A DNA stretch of 64,000 nt from Adiantum capillus-veneris (GCA_014529385.2 CM043970.1:49281898-49345897); one strand, 5' to 3'; positions 22,670 through 35,546 are shown, numbered from the stretch's first letter. Numbers and translations are program-made. Notes: generated from the sequence alone by a model not told the origin.

Positions 22670-22705
<36 letters not shown>

Positions 22706-22710
22706 GGGGG

Positions 22711-22743
<33 letters not shown>
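22670..22743. repeat. (GT)n-G9-(GA)n microsatellite
   Basis: GT units, a run of nine G, then GA units. Confidence 0.95.
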
Positions 22744-22744
<1 letters not shown>

Positions 22745-22761
22745 CCGGGGGGTAACAATCA

Positions 22762-23020
22762 TTTTATCATTATAAACTTATAAATTATAGTCGCTATTTT
22801 CTTCTTATACCAAGGGAATCAATGTGTGAATATCACATAATGGGGAGAACCCCGCCCCGAAGGCAAAAAAAATCGAAAACAATTACATTTCTATCATCCA
22901 ATCACTATAAATTGGAAAGATTACTTTTTACATCAAGGGAATTACTATACACCCTGTCAATATTACATTAGTGGGATAACCACCCCTGAGGTCAAAAAGA
23001 ATCGAAAACAAACTCTTTCA
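22762..23020. repeat. two diverged tandem copies, about 130 bp each
   Basis: Both copies share CACTATAAA/CATTATAAA, CAAGGGAAT, ATATCACATAATGGGG or its variant, and AATCGAAAACAA. They lie just downstream of the fimbrin 3' end. Confidence 0.65.
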
Positions 23021-23058
23021 TATTTGCTGATATTTTGTTAGCTCAATCAAAAACCTTC

Positions 23059-23064
23059 TTTATT
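23059..23064 (-). terminator. polyadenylation signal of the fimbrin gene
   Basis: AATAAA on the minus strand about 80 nt after the fimbrin stop codon (23145-23147). Confidence 0.6.
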
Positions 23065-23144
23065 GTCTTCCCGAATAAGAATTGTGTAATCTGTAAAGCC
23101 TAAATTTGTAATAATAAGACCCCCTTGTTCCTGTCTGCCGAAAA

Positions 23145-26100
23145 TTACTGCTCTTTGGGGGAGACACTTCCATTCTCTTGAATAGCAGGTACAAACCCAA
23201 TATCATCAGACGGATGAGATAGACTCCAAAGCATGATGCTTGCTGTCAATGTCAATATCATTTTGGAACGGACCTGACAATCAAAACACCAAACAGTTTG
23301 GTTAAAGATAAACATACACGCAGAATGCATGACTTCAATTCTATGCTACGCACATAGTTGCAAGCATAGTTTTCCATACGTCAAACCATATGTGGGACTG
23401 GGACAAGTACATACGGAAGAAGAACGGTCCCCCCCCCTCCCCCACCCTGCGCACAGATTCCATACGGCACACTAAAAACAGTCTACATATAACACTTAAA
23501 ACAAGACACAGAAGCACAAAACCATAGAATGCAGTGAAACACCATAGAAACTATAGAATCTATTTCAATCCAAGATCAATCACCATAAGACACACCAATG
23601 ACCATCATGACTAAGTCTCATAGTGGATTCTGTTATTTTTTATTAATGGGGAGGTCCGAAACCCAATCATACTTTAAGCAAACTTGAACGGGTAGTATGG
23701 TTCCCCAATCGGACAGGTTCGGAAAAAACTATGGTTGCGAGAGACGGCCCATTGAGAGGGGAATGAGAAACCAGGGCAAGCATCAGCTTATACAATCAAG
23801 ACAGAAACGGCGAGTCACTCCGATTCTTGGCGATAGTAAACCTGGAATATGACCATCTCTTGAGGATGGTAACATCTATTCCAAGCTTGGCTTCCCCATA
23901 GGCCCTCTAAAGGTGCTTTTGCAAGGCCCTTGGGTGGAGCCCGAGCATAGAAGCCATGAAGTTTTGAAACCATTTGTGTGAATTAAGATTCAAAAGTTTC
24001 GAGTTGAAAACCTCGAGGACTAACATATGGACAAGACCATGTGCCTTAGATATTCGTAGAAAGCATTTGCTTTTGAAACGTTCAAGAGAAGCAACGATCA
24101 AAAGAAACGAGTTTCTTGACAACTATGAACCTGAGTGCCCCATACACCTTTCGGCTTGTCATTGAATGGAGTCCATGATCTCAAACATGCTCTAACAAAG
24201 GGGGTGCTTCAACCACCCACCCCCTACATGCAAAAAGAGCCTATATTACCTGTGGCTGCAGGTCATTCTACTTTTGACCTCCTACTATGGGTTCTCATCT
24301 TTGTCTTTGTCTTTAATTTTTGTATTCTTGACCGTGAGAGAACTTTTCTATGAGGGCCACACAAAATCTCAAAAGGGGGTGCTTCAACCACCCCCTACAT
24401 GAAAAAAGAGCCTCTATTACCTGGTACTTCAGGTCATTCTACCTTTTGACCTCCTTTCAAGGGATCTCATCTTTGTCTTTACTTGAATTTTGTGTTTTTG
24501 ATCGTGAAATGATATATTAACGTCTTCAAAAGGCCAAAATGACCTATGAGACCATCAGATACAAAGTGGTGAATCTAATACAATGTCTGAAGTACAAGTA
24601 CAAAAAGTAATGAATGTAAATGTGAAAATGAAAAATGAAGTGTGAAATGTGAAATGTTAAATGTAGAATAGGCCCTCAATGACACTCTGGGTGTCGTGCT
24701 AGAATGCCTCTTATCCTCTGCTGGAGTCTCCGTCGATGGAGTGTGCTCCTGTGTCTCGATCGTGATCGTCTCGATCTCCCGACCTCAGTCGCCCTGTCAA
24801 TGAGGGTGCCTCTGGTATGAATGTGGGTACAACTTTGTGTTGGTGGTTGGTCTCTTGTTTCACTTGATCCAAAGAAATCTGTGATCCGTCTCTGTGATTG
24901 TCGTACTCCATGTCTCCTCAGCAGACTATCTCTATGTCGATGTAGCTCAAGTAGATATAAGCCAAGGCATCTCTGATCCTGATACCTCATGACTCTATCT
25001 AGGGGTCCAAAACCCTCCCTGAATACGCAATGGAAGCACCCTCGTATCTCATAATACACAGTGCAGTGGCATATGTAGTGTAGCTCTGTCTCTGGCTCTC
25101 TATCGCATAGTTGGCATATCCTATACTCCGGTGGTATCCCTCTGAATCTACCCGTCTCAATCTCCAACTGGTGTGAGGATGTGCGAATCTGACCAATAGC
25201 ACATCTCAGACCGTGAGACAAATGAGTGTCCATGTAGCTCGGACGAATCACAAACCCATCTCCCGAAAGTTGGAGAAGATGCTCTTTGTAGAAAGCCATC
25301 TTCGTGCCCAACTCCTGCATCGGCTCTACCCATGTCCTCCTGGTGTCCAACTGTATAAGATCCTGACGAATGAGTCTAGTGATCTCCGTCCGTGTGACTA
25401 GCAGTGAGGGTGCATCCAGGGAATACCGAAAAGGAGGCAGTCTATCCATGCTGAAACCATGCCTCTGAAACCATGAGGTCATTTGCGCATACCAACATGA
25501 TGCCTCTCCCTGCATCGCTAACTGTCTAGAGGACTCAAGAGCCAATCTAGTGTATCTGCCTCTATGTGTACCCCATAGACTGTGCATAAAGGACACTGAT
25601 CTGGTAAGAGCCTCAATTTCTATAGGAGGGGCGGCTATCTCCGCTCGAATAATCGCATGTGGTACGGAGGCCTTGGCTCTAATCATCCAGGATATCATAA
25701 ATACCAAGGGTCTCTCCATGCTCCTTTAACTGTCATGATTCACAGATAGTCCCCAAACCTGGACCCCATAGAGCATAGTTGAAGCAACCAAAGTATCAAA
25801 AAGCCATAGCTTTGTTCGTGGTTCTTGAAACTTAACCTGCGAACACATTTTCTCTAGCCCTCCCAATGCCGCATAGGCTCTGGACAGTCTAGTCTCTGTT
25901 GCTTTCCTCAGAGTAAACCTCGGTCCCGTGAATACCACCCCCAGATATGTATATGCATCTGTGTACTCCACAATGTCCTGACCATATACGAGTGTAGGTG
26001 CCGATCTCTTGACCCACTTGGTGTGGTGTTAAACACCATAACCTTGGTTTTACCAAGGTTCACAGACAATCCACTATCCTCTGCAAAGCTGTGCAATGCA

Positions 26101-29100
26101 TCCAACTGTCTCTGCATGCCCTCTGGTGACTCTGATATCAACATAATATCATCAGCAAATAATAACAAAGGGATCCATGTCCCTGCTAGCTGAGCGCCTC
26201 TATCGCCCTCTCTATCAATGTAGTCAGAAACCTCATCTACATACATACCAAACAGTGTAGGGGACAAAGGACACCCTTGTTTCACTCCAATAGTGGAATG
26301 AACAATATCAGAAATCCCCTCAAGAGTGCGTACATGCCCAGTCACTGTACATGGCCAATCACTGAGCCATATAAAGCCATGATCCCCCATATGATCTGTG
26401 TGGGTACTCCCAACTTCAGTAGCCTGCGCATCAATCTGGCCCTCGGCACTGTGTCAAATGCTTTGCGGAAGTCCACAAAGCACCAATACATCCGTCTTCC
26501 ATGTGCCCGACCCTGCTCAATAATGGCTCTAAGTGTAAGAATATGGTCCAAAGTGGAGAAACCCCTCCTGAATCCATCCTGTCATGCTGCTCGTATGCCC
26601 CTCATTTTCTGCCCATTTACTCAGTTGCTGTTCAAGAATGGATGCATACAACCGTGCCAATGTGTGCCCTATCATAATAGTAAGGTAGTTCCCTGGCACC
26701 GTGGGGTCCCCTGCCTTGAAGAGAGGTACAATAGTAGATAATCTCCAAGACTCGGGTAGTCCCTCACACATGACACGGTTAAACAACCGCGCACAACCTC
26801 TGACAGTAAATCTCTAGCATGTATCAAGTGCTTTGCCACCAAACCACCATGATCATATGCTCTCCTAGTCCTCATCCTGTCAATGGCGTTCTTCACCATC
26901 TCAGTGGTAAAGAAGGTACTAGTGACTGGACGTGGCTCTATAGGGTCTGGTAATGGTGGTTGCCCAGGTACTGTATATAATGATGCTGCATACTGACCCC
27001 GAATCTCGGGAGAAGTAATCACTGGAGGAGGTGAGTGCTCATGGAAGAGACGCCAGGCCTCACCTGAATCTCGACTCAAAAAGAGCTGATACAAATCACG
27101 TTCCATCTGGGCTAAAAAGGCCCGCTTCTTCCGTCGCACTAAACGCCGAAGGGCAATCCGAGACTGTCTATATGTAATGACTCCAAGTATAAGCTCGCTC
27201 TGAATCTGAACTCTCATCTCTCTGCACTCCTCATCATACCAACTATTCTAGGCATGTTCCCAGAACGTCTTCTCTGATCTGGTTCAGTGTATGGGTATGC
27301 CTCTGCTGCTGCCCCATGCAAGATCTACATCAATAGAGTGGTGATCTCCTCCACGGTATATACAGGCTCGGCTGCCCACATCCGACTGTAAGTCTCCTCC
27401 ACATAAACTGAGTCCGTCTCTGGTGTAAAAGTATACCATGTGTGTGCAATCCTCCATGGTGTCTGAGAGGCACTGTACTGGAAAGAGACTGAAAAAGTCA
27501 AGAGAGCATGGTCCACTGCTACTCCAACAGGTCTAGGTCCCACACTGAGATCCTGAATACTAGAGATGTGAGAGAACTTTCCTATGAGGGACACACCAAA
27601 TCTCAAAAGGCCTTTAACTACATACAGGGCCCTCTAGTGTAGTAGGCCTATGGGATCTACGGTTGGGAATATGTGGACCATCTGATGCACATTCGTAAAC
27701 TCTGTAAATTCGGGGCTAAAAGTAAACTCGGGTAGGCTTGCAAATTCGGGTCACTTCACCACCCACCATCTTGAACCCACGGTCTGCCCCTAGCAAGCCA
27801 TGTGCCCTAACCACTACGCCCACATGCAGTATAGGGGATTTGGGTGTGTCATATTGTAAATGCGAGCGAATTTGTAAATTCAGGCAATCTTGTAAATTCA
27901 GGCCGCCTGATCAGGCGGACAGCCTACGATCTATGTGCACCCTCATTTTTGCCTCCACCCATGGTCCCATTTGCACATGCCCACTTGATATAGTATTGAG
28001 AGCCTCTGGAAGAGCCCTCTGACTTTGTCAATGCAAACCTCTTATCCTGACAAAATCATCAACAAAGCTCTGATTCTTGATGTATTAAACTCAGAAATAA
28101 CCATCCCATGTGACTATGACAGATGAAGATGAAAATAAAGATCTATTGAAAGCATACTTTGTCAATGCAACCATCCTACCTCAACAATATCATCCCAAAG
28201 CAAAAATACCGAGCATCCGAGCTTCCTTGCCACACTAATGATATAATTGGCATTCTGCTTCTTCTCTTCATCTGCAACAATGCTGACATTCTGTTAAACA
28301 GCGCACAGCCCATACAAATGGTGGAAATCAGGCACTTTGAAGTCTTCAGCTTACCAGTTTCTCCCCTTGTTACAAGACTCCAATTCACGACCCTAGGCCC
28401 CACTGCTCCAAGTAGATCAAGGAAAAAGACACCGTTTGACAAGCTCTTGTCCTACATGTCCAACCAAAACAAGCTCAGCTCCAATTGATATGTCATTTTT
28501 ATTCAAAATAATGGGAGTCAGAAACAAGATGTAACAATCTATTTCATTGAAATCATGACATGTTACTTAATAACATCAACAGAATATGTTTACCTTGAAG
28601 TTCTCCATATGAGAAGTTTTATCTGCACTCCTTACTTTGTCATTAGCCCATTGGATTATATCTGCATCTGATATCGCTTTACTACCATGGAACTTTAAGT
28701 TTTCTAATAGTTGAAGTACATTACGCCTCATCAATTGCCACAGATAAGCTGTAAAGCACAGTAGATTACCAACCAGATAAGAGGTCCTAACTTGAAAGTC
28801 CAAAAAGAATCTGTGAGATAAATGTATCACAAAGCATACCAAGAATAAGCTTTTTATTTCCTTGCACAATGTCATTCCCAGCAACATTAACGAGGGAAAA
28901 CTTCAGCTGTTTTCCAATAGTGATTGCCTGATTGCAGTTTTCAACCTTCTTAAAAGGCATCTTAATTGGTGGTCTGTTGGCTCGTTTCCAATCGACTGAT
29001 CCAGGGGCAACCTTATCAAGCACCTCCAAGAGCACCCACCTAGATTTTGAAACCAAAGACACCTCTAATTACCACAGATAAAGAGAAGTCCTAAATTTGT

Positions 29101-32100
29101 TTGTTTTGAAGCAAACATCATACACATACGTCCAAATGTGCTGATTTTCTGATAAAAAATCGTACTATCTAGGCTCCACAAACATTGCAAATAGAAACCT
29201 ACCCATCTCTCACCCCATCAAAGAGATGATGTACATATGTTTCAATCCCTAAACTGTTGATCCACATTCGAAAGGCTCTTTCTTCCCTTGAATCTTGCTC
29301 ATCATCAAGTATCATCTCAGCAAATGTTAATTTGTTGGTCAAGCCATTCCTGCACATATCAGTTCTTCAAACACAAAAGAGCAGCAATAATTTTTAAGTA
29401 ATGGAAAGAACTGCACAACAGAGCAGAACAAAACCAAGTATAAGCAACAGAGGAAGAAGCAAAAGAACAGGAACCATCAAGTAGACCATCATAAACAACA
29501 GAGGAAAAAGCAAAAGAAATGGAACCACCAAGTAGCACCCACCAAATACTTCTGCTACCCCTTGCCCTAACTTGGAAACATTCCTCGCACCTGGAACCCA
29601 CTCGCCAAATGGACAACTAGGACACCACGTGGAATGAGATAACAAGGGGAAAGGTTCATGGCCAATAAACGCTAGCTGATGACGTTCTTTGGAAGGAAGT
29701 AATATACACGAATATTTCTCTCTCTCTATCCTAATGACCCTTCTATACCTTCAAACAATCATGAGCACACTGTTGTGAAAACAGTCAAATGTTTGGTGGG
29801 AAGTAGCTAACAAACTAGATTGAAGCCTACAGCACACACTACTTAAACATATTGACAAGAACAAAGAAATAAGTGACTAGATCAGATTTGAAACCTATGT
29901 ATTCTTAGAATCAACAGCACCAAAATGTTTTGGCATATGCAGAGGGACCGAGAACATTATCCTATCAGCTAGCTACCTATTAAATTACACAAGTTGATAG
30001 GAAGATGGGCATAGTGCATGAATAACCCATGAGGAAAAAAGACATTCACCTAGAGGAATCCAGAAAATGCTCAAATTACAAAACAAGAAAATTGCAGGTT
30101 ATGGACTCACGGTAGTCATCCCCAAGTCAATACAAGCATTGAAAACTGCAAGCACCTTTACAGCTGGGCCTCTCTGCCTGTTTGAAATCACCATAACAAC
30201 CCAAAACAACTTGCAACCTCTACTTTCAAGACCGCCTCCAATCAGCAACTCAAGTACTTGACATTGAGAATTACAGCACACGCCTACCCTATGCTCAATG
30301 AGGACAAACTGACATAAGAAGTGGGATTATAAAATGCGTGTCATCGGATAGGTCTTTGAGGTCTCTTGGGATCGTTCCTACGTCGTTAAAACTTGTCTTC
30401 ACTTCTTCTTCTTCTATCTCATCACGATCTGTGACCTGTCAATATACCTACTCTCTCCTCTCTTCCAACATCAACCAAAAGCTATTCACAACACTCTCTG
30501 GCTCTGTCATTGGTTAACATTTGCAGGCCACATTTTCTTCCTTTTCCATAATCTGGTTCACATTCATGTGCTGTGAGTGGGCTCTGCTTTCATGGGCGTT
30601 CCTCTTGATTTGCCACAAACACACCACCACCATCTTGCTCGAAACTTGGCTAGAAGAGCAAGACAGGCCCCTGTAGTGAGCCATATCACCCTCCAATCTT
30701 ACGAATGAGTATGGGTTCTCGTTTGATGAAAATGGTCGTGCTGTTTCAAAGGAAATTAACGATCACAATACACTGCAGTGTGTACTGTTAATAGAAGAAG
30801 TACGAGATGGTGTCTGGAAAGAGAAAGGCAGATGATTATGAGACAGAGAAGGGAGTAATTGAAGAGTTACATTTCCTTGCGTTGCAGGAAATGTCGCCGT
30901 AATTGAGTGCTGTGGTCCATGAGGGCTCAGTTAAGAGGGGTAAGTTGTGAAGAGATCGTGCTGTTTCGAGAGCAGTAGTGTAAGCTCACAAAGGGATTGC
31001 CTGAAGTGGAAGAAAGAATCACCCAAGGAGAGGATGTCAGATGAGAGGGGGTCAAGGGCTAGGGTACAGGAGGCAATGTAGAGACAGTGAGATAGCACAG
31101 AACCGCACTTCATCATCCTTGGGACAAGCTCAGCTGGAAAAACTTTCGGATGAAATATGCGCCTCCCTCAGCGGTGCTGCACACGATTCTTTCAGCGTTG
31201 CCAAATGAGACAGCTGCACCCCAATGTTGAGATGCCTGTGATTTGGGTTTGAACCCTACAACTGATGAATAGGACGGCCTTGACATAGAATTACACCCAA
31301 GAAACCCAGATGATTTAGCCTCATACTTGACAAACAGGAAATAACTTAAGGTGAAAGATCCTCAAATAATGGAAATACTATCATTCAGCAGATCAAAACA
31401 TGTACGTTAGGACCAAAAAATCCCAATGCATTGGTGACTAGAGCAACATTAAGCACAAAACATTTAACCTTAATCACCTCTCTTTGAAGATATGCGCAAC
31501 AAATGCAAGATTTAGATTTGAAGATCCTTCAACAATATCTTTTGGAGATAGATACTTCCGACAACCAATATGTTCTGCTTGTATCAGGACTCGCTTTGCC
31601 CTTTCCAAAGGATCGATCACATCCAACGGGCTCAAATCGCAGCTCTCTGGTGCCAATGCATGTAGAAGCACAGTATACGCTTCACTGTCCTGCATGTTGT
31701 CGAGTTATCAGATTACGTCAACTAAGTTCCAAAGAAACCCAGCCACCAAACACTCATGCAAATTCCACCTCACCTTCACATCTGATGAAAAATTTGAGAC
31801 CGTTTTCTCATAGCCTGCTTTCTGCAGCTGGAAATTTAGCCAGCGTAGCAGCATTTTTTCTGGTGGGAGGTGCATTAGCTCTTCCACCTCCTGTAGGCAA
31901 AGGGTATCAACATTTTTATAAATTGTTGCCCTTATGAAATGAACAAATTATTGACCTGTCTATCCTCCACAATTTCTGCAAGTTGGGGAGTCTTCTTCAG
32001 GTTGAGATCTGCTAGTAGTTGAAACTGGAAGAAAACATTGAAAATGTTAAGGCTATTTAAAAACAATGCTGCCTAGAGTGATATGAGGATTGCCTCACAT

Positions 32101-32141
32101 ACCTTGATGATTTGAGAAATCAATCCAACCACAAGGTGAGA
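23145..32141 (-). CDS. FIM: fimbrin/plastin-like actin-bundling protein, 3' part
   Basis: Ten minus-strand exons in coding order: 32141-32103, 32024-31956, 31890-31774, 31689-31478, 29349-29203, 29039-28840, 28748-28594, 28451-28355, 28271-28180, 23273-23145. All have GT/AG borders and compatible phases and give 418 residues ending in a TAA. They cover the end of calponin-homology domain 1 ([12 protein letters not shown]), then CH2 ([37 protein letters not shown]), CH3 ([36 protein letters not shown]) and CH4 ([37 protein letters not shown]). Plant fimbrins cross-link actin filaments in the cytoplasm. The first 250 or so residues (EF-hand-like region and most of CH1) are not in the window upstream to 64000. 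Either a transposon-filled intron of more than 31 kb precedes 32141 or the gene is 5' truncated. No stop or frameshift is seen in any exon. The last intron (4.9 kb) contains a LINE. Confidence 0.93.
24197..24507. repeat. 175-bp tandem duplication, second copy split by a LINE
   Basis: AAAGGGGGTGCTTCAACC starts units at 24197 and 24372. The second unit is cut at GATCGTGA (24500-24507) and its remainder (GAGAACTTTCCTATGAGGG, then ACACCAAATCTCAAAAG) continues at 27571-27610, on the other side of the LINE. It lies within the last fimbrin intron. Confidence 0.8.
24508..27564 (-). mobile_element. 5'-truncated LINE in a fimbrin intron
   Basis: This minus-strand LINE has its 3' end at 24508 (AAATGATATATTAACGTC on the plus strand), shared with copies at 32893 and 53077. 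Flanks GATCGTGA and GATGTGA form a target duplication. It is truncated in the endonuclease domain near 27564. It lies in the same transcriptional orientation as the fimbrin gene. Confidence 0.85.
24676..27560 (-). pseudogene. LINE ORF2 remnant (endonuclease end, RT, zinc segment)
   Basis: Broken frames give, in order, the endonuclease end ([14 protein letters not shown]), a palm segment ([19 protein letters not shown]), [49 protein letters not shown] and a C-terminal Cys/His segment ([20 protein letters not shown]). Several frameshifts separate 24676-25719, 25726-25971, 25908-26390, 26342-26551, 26529-26786 and 26672-27217. The RT motif order and the zinc segment match the intact LINE at 4424-7804, but the proteins are clearly different families. 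Not functional. Confidence 0.85.
27740..27822 (-). mobile_element. tRNA-derived SINE head, minus strand
   Basis: Read on the minus strand, GGGCGTAGTGGTTAGGGCAC (A box) is followed by GTGGGTTCAAGATGG (B box, plus coordinates about 27766-27780) at tRNA-like spacing. The body extends toward lower coordinates with an undefined end. It lies in the last fimbrin intron, just outside the LINE. Confidence 0.5.
30343..30412 (+). mobile_element. 5'-truncated SINE fragment
   Basis: About 70 bp matching the body of the SINE at 17643-17775 (GAGGTCTCTTGGGATCGTTC, then TTAAAACTTGTCTTC). It ends in a CTT-rich tail. The tRNA head is missing. It lies in the 2.1-kb fimbrin intron (29350-31477). Confidence 0.6.
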
Positions 32142-32892
32142 CTGCAGCCATCATACAAAAAACATGTTAGCTACAGTAATCCTGAAGGAACGTACTCAAC
32201 ATTAGCACAATTGCACTTGAAACTAACAAAGGTTACTTTAACCTGCAAATTTTTTATATGTCAGAACAGATTGGCATGTACATGAAAAAAGCTATGCAAC
32301 AACAGAAAAGACAGTAGGTTGTTTGTTTCACAAGACCACACTTTACTTTTTGTCAGTTACATACACAAACCAAGCAGGTTCCTGTAAACTGGACACTGAG
32401 CCACGACCTTGCATGGGTAAGGAGTCTCGGCAGCTGGCACTGCACATTGTACTTGTGACTTCCAAAGAAATTTCAAATAAGAAAGAGAGAGGTGTTTAAG
32501 TCTGTATTTTAAGGCTGAAATAGCCCATAAGACCAGAACAAGGTACAGAAGACAAGACATCCGATATTAGGACAGGACGTCCTCTCCGGTCTGCCCTGTC
32601 CAACCTGTTCAATCCATCTACTCGGCCAGTTTGGGCAGCCTTTTGGGCCTGTTTTGAGCCCTCCTTTCCAAGCCCCTTTGCCCTCAAGAATTTGAGCCTA
32701 TGCCTAGCAATTATACAAGCTAGCTCATCGTGTCTTCTCCACCCACACTCAAATGACAAAGACCCGAGTGCTCAAGGCTGCTCTCAAGTGCTCCCGTCAC
32801 ACTCAAGTGCTCAAGCCTCTAGCTTCTCTCCATCGATAAAAACTCCAACTTCTCTCCATCAATTCATCTTTTCGAGAGAGAGGAATGAAACG
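32142..32892. other. no exon seen upstream of the fimbrin fragment
   Basis: I looked for the preceding fimbrin exon (VVNIGTQDIVEG-type sequence) on the minus strand and did not find it. The region contains imperfect repeats of CTCAAGTGCTC (about 32765-32815) and ends at a GAGAGAGAGG tract that served as a LINE target. Confidence 0.5.
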
Positions 32893-34848
32893 AAATGTTA
32901 TATTAAACGTCTTCAAAAGGCCAAAATGACCTTTGAGACCAAACTGATACAATCCTTGTGGATCTAATCCAATGTCTAGGTACAAAAATAAAATGAAGTA
33001 AAGTGAAAGACTAAGACTAAAAGACCCAAATCGTCAGCCTGAAAATCATCATCATCATCATCATCCATGCCCAAGGATGGCGTTGTCCGAGAAAGTATTG
33101 CATCGTTCGCGGAAGAGCTTCATCAATGACTGCCTCTGTAAATAATCGTACTAGGCGTCTCCCATCTCGTGCTAGAATAGTCCTGATTCTCTGGTGGAGC
33201 CTCCGTCGATGTCGTGGTCGCCCCCATAGACGTGGTGTCTAGCTCTCCCGAGCTCAGTGGCTCTGTCCACTAATATACCTCTGGTAGAAGTGGGCTCTAA
33301 AGTCTGTTGCGAAGCATGCTCATCCGGCTGCTGAGTCCCTTCTCTAAAGAAGTCAGTGATCTCCCTCTGTAAATGTCTCCCACTACCTGGTTTCCTCAAG
33401 AGACTTTCCATGTGTTTGCGCAGCTCTAGCAAAAACAACATGAGGCATCTCTGATCCTGATATCTCATGACTCTAGCCAACAGTCCAAAGCCCTCTCTGA
33501 ATAGACAGTGAAAGCAGCCTCATATCTCGTAGTATACCGGATAATGACAAATGTGATGTAACTCTATCTCTGGCTCTATATGACATAACTGGCATATCCT
33601 AGCTTCTGCTGGTACTCTCCTAAATCTGCCAGTCTCAATCTCTAGCTGATGCGATAATGTGTGATCTGACCAATAGCACATCGTATCCCATAGGATAAAT
33701 GAGTGTCCATATAGGCCGGTCTGATCACATATCCATCCTCTGTTAGTTGGAGGAGATGCTCTTTATAGAAATCCATCTTCGTGCCCAACTCTTGTACCTG
33801 TTGTATCCAGGTGCTTCTCATATCTAGGTGAATCAAATCCTGATGTGTAAGTCTAGTGGTCTCCATCCGTGTGAGAGAAAGGGAGGGTGCATTCAAGGAG
33901 TACTAGAATGGAGGCAGTCTACCCATGTTGAAGCCGTGTGACAGAAACAATGATGTCATCTGCCCATACCAACATGTTGTGTCCCCTTGTAGCGCTAGCT
34001 GTCGGAATGACTCAAGTGCTAGCCAAGCCTATCTGTCTCTGGAAAGGCCCCATAAATTATGCATGAAGGAAATTGATTTAGTAAGGGCCTCGACTACGAG
34101 AGGAGGGGCAGCTAGCTCAACCCGAATAATCTCATGTGGCACTGAGGCCTTAGCCCGAATCATCCAAGAGATCATAGAGACCAGAGGCCTCTCCATACAT
34201 CTCCATCCATCAATGCTACCAGACCTGCCCTGATGGTCCACTGAGGGCCTCCAAATCTGAACCCCATAGAGCATAGCTGAAGCCACTAGAGTGTCAAAAA
34301 GCCACAGCTTTGTTCGAGGTTCCTGAAATTGAACCTACGAAAACATTTTCTCCAAACCTCCCAAGGTTGCATAAGCTCTCGTCAATCTAGTCTCTGCTGC
34401 TCTCCTCAATGAAAATGCCGGTCCATTAAAGGCTACCCCAAGATAGGTGTATGCATCTGTATACTCCACCATCTCCTGGCCATATGTAAAAGTAGGTGCT
34501 GACCTCCTGACCCACTGTGGTGTGGTGTTAAACACCATAACCTTGGTTTTCCCAAGGTTAATAGACAATCCGCTATGGTGGGCAAATGTGTACAAAGCAT
34601 CTAAATGACGTTGCATCCCCTACGGGGAGTCGAAAATCAGCACAATATCATCAGCATATAATAGTAGTAAGATCCATGTCCCTGCCAACTATGCTCCTCT
34701 ATCACCATCCCTCTCAATGTAGTCAGTAATCTCATCCACATACATGCCAAATAGTGTAGGAGATAGCGGGCAGCCCTGTTTCACGTCAATAGTGGAGTGA
34801 ACCAAATCAAACATCCCCTCTGGAGTGCGTACATGCCCCACTACTGAC
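32893..34848 (-). mobile_element. LINE copy 2, 5' truncated, ORF2 remnant
   Basis: The 3' end matches the 24508 family (AAATGTTATATTAAACGTCTT on the plus strand, an ATC microsatellite at about 33045-33064 in the 3' UTR). The ORF2 remnant has a zinc segment, [22 protein letters not shown]-type RT (about 34650) and [13 protein letters not shown], with stops. It is truncated in the RT domain at about 34848. It is flanked by GAGAGAGAGGAATGAAACG and GAGAGAGAGAGAGATGAAATG. Confidence 0.8.
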
Positions 34849-34876
34849 TTTGAGAGAGAGAGAGAGAGATGAAATG

Positions 34877-35142
34877 TGTCACAAAGTGATGACGTGGCTA
34901 CCGACAGCAGAAACCCTAAAATCTTGCAAACCCTAATTTCTGCCAGAAGCCCTAATTTTGTAGAAACCCTAATTTCTGGAAACCCTAGCCCTAACTGCTG
35001 GCTGAAACCATAAGTGGCTAGAAACCCTAAAAGCTGGCGTCAGGGCCACGTGGCAATAGTGTACGGAGATCCCGGACTTTGCGGAAGCTGAAAAAAAAAG
35101 CAAGCGAGTTTTTTTTGGCATGCTTTTGGCTACGCAAGGGAG

Positions 35143-35180
<38 letters not shown>

Positions 35181-35532
35181 TGCTTTATTTTGCTCTCTTG
35201 AGAGACAGAGAGATTGCTTTTGAACTGGAAGCTTTTTGGGGCTCTGCTTTTGGGCATCCCTTGTAATCTTTATATATGCGGTGAGGGCCTCACTTCTCAG
35301 AGCATCTGGACGCAGAGTCTGAGAGTGAAACCCTAACCGCTCTTTGTACTTTGACATTGATTTAATACATATAGAAATACCGAAAGGGGCGCCAGTCTTT
35401 GGGGCCAATATCTCTAAGCACAGAACTCCACCGGGCCAGTGCAAATCTATTGTGATCTGTGAATTGTTTTGAAGTGGTTATTTGGTGATGTCGCGATTGA
35501 TTCTTGACTTGGGAGTGTCCAAGTCTATTACA
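34877..35532 (+). repeat. 5' LTR of chromovirus A
   Basis: 656 bp, TGTCACAAAG to GTCTATTACA. Contains telo-box motifs, a GA tract (35147-35176), a TATA-like TATATATG (35271-35278) and the U5 motif GAAATACCGAAAGGGGCGCC, which is also present in chromovirus D. Confidence 0.92.
34911..35030 (+). promoter_or_regulatory. telo-box cluster in LTR A
   Basis: Exact AAACCCTAA at 34911, 34928, 34964 and 35022, with near copies between. The 3' LTR has five (52477, 52495, 52512, 52528, 52553). Telo-boxes bind TRB-type Myb proteins in plants; their action here is not shown. Confidence 0.75.
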
Positions 35533-35533
35533 G

Positions 35534-35546
35534 TGGTATCAGAGCC
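35534..35546 (+). promoter_or_regulatory. primer binding site of chromovirus A
   Basis: TGGTATCAGAGCC, complementary to initiator tRNA-Met, one base after the LTR. Confidence 0.9.
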
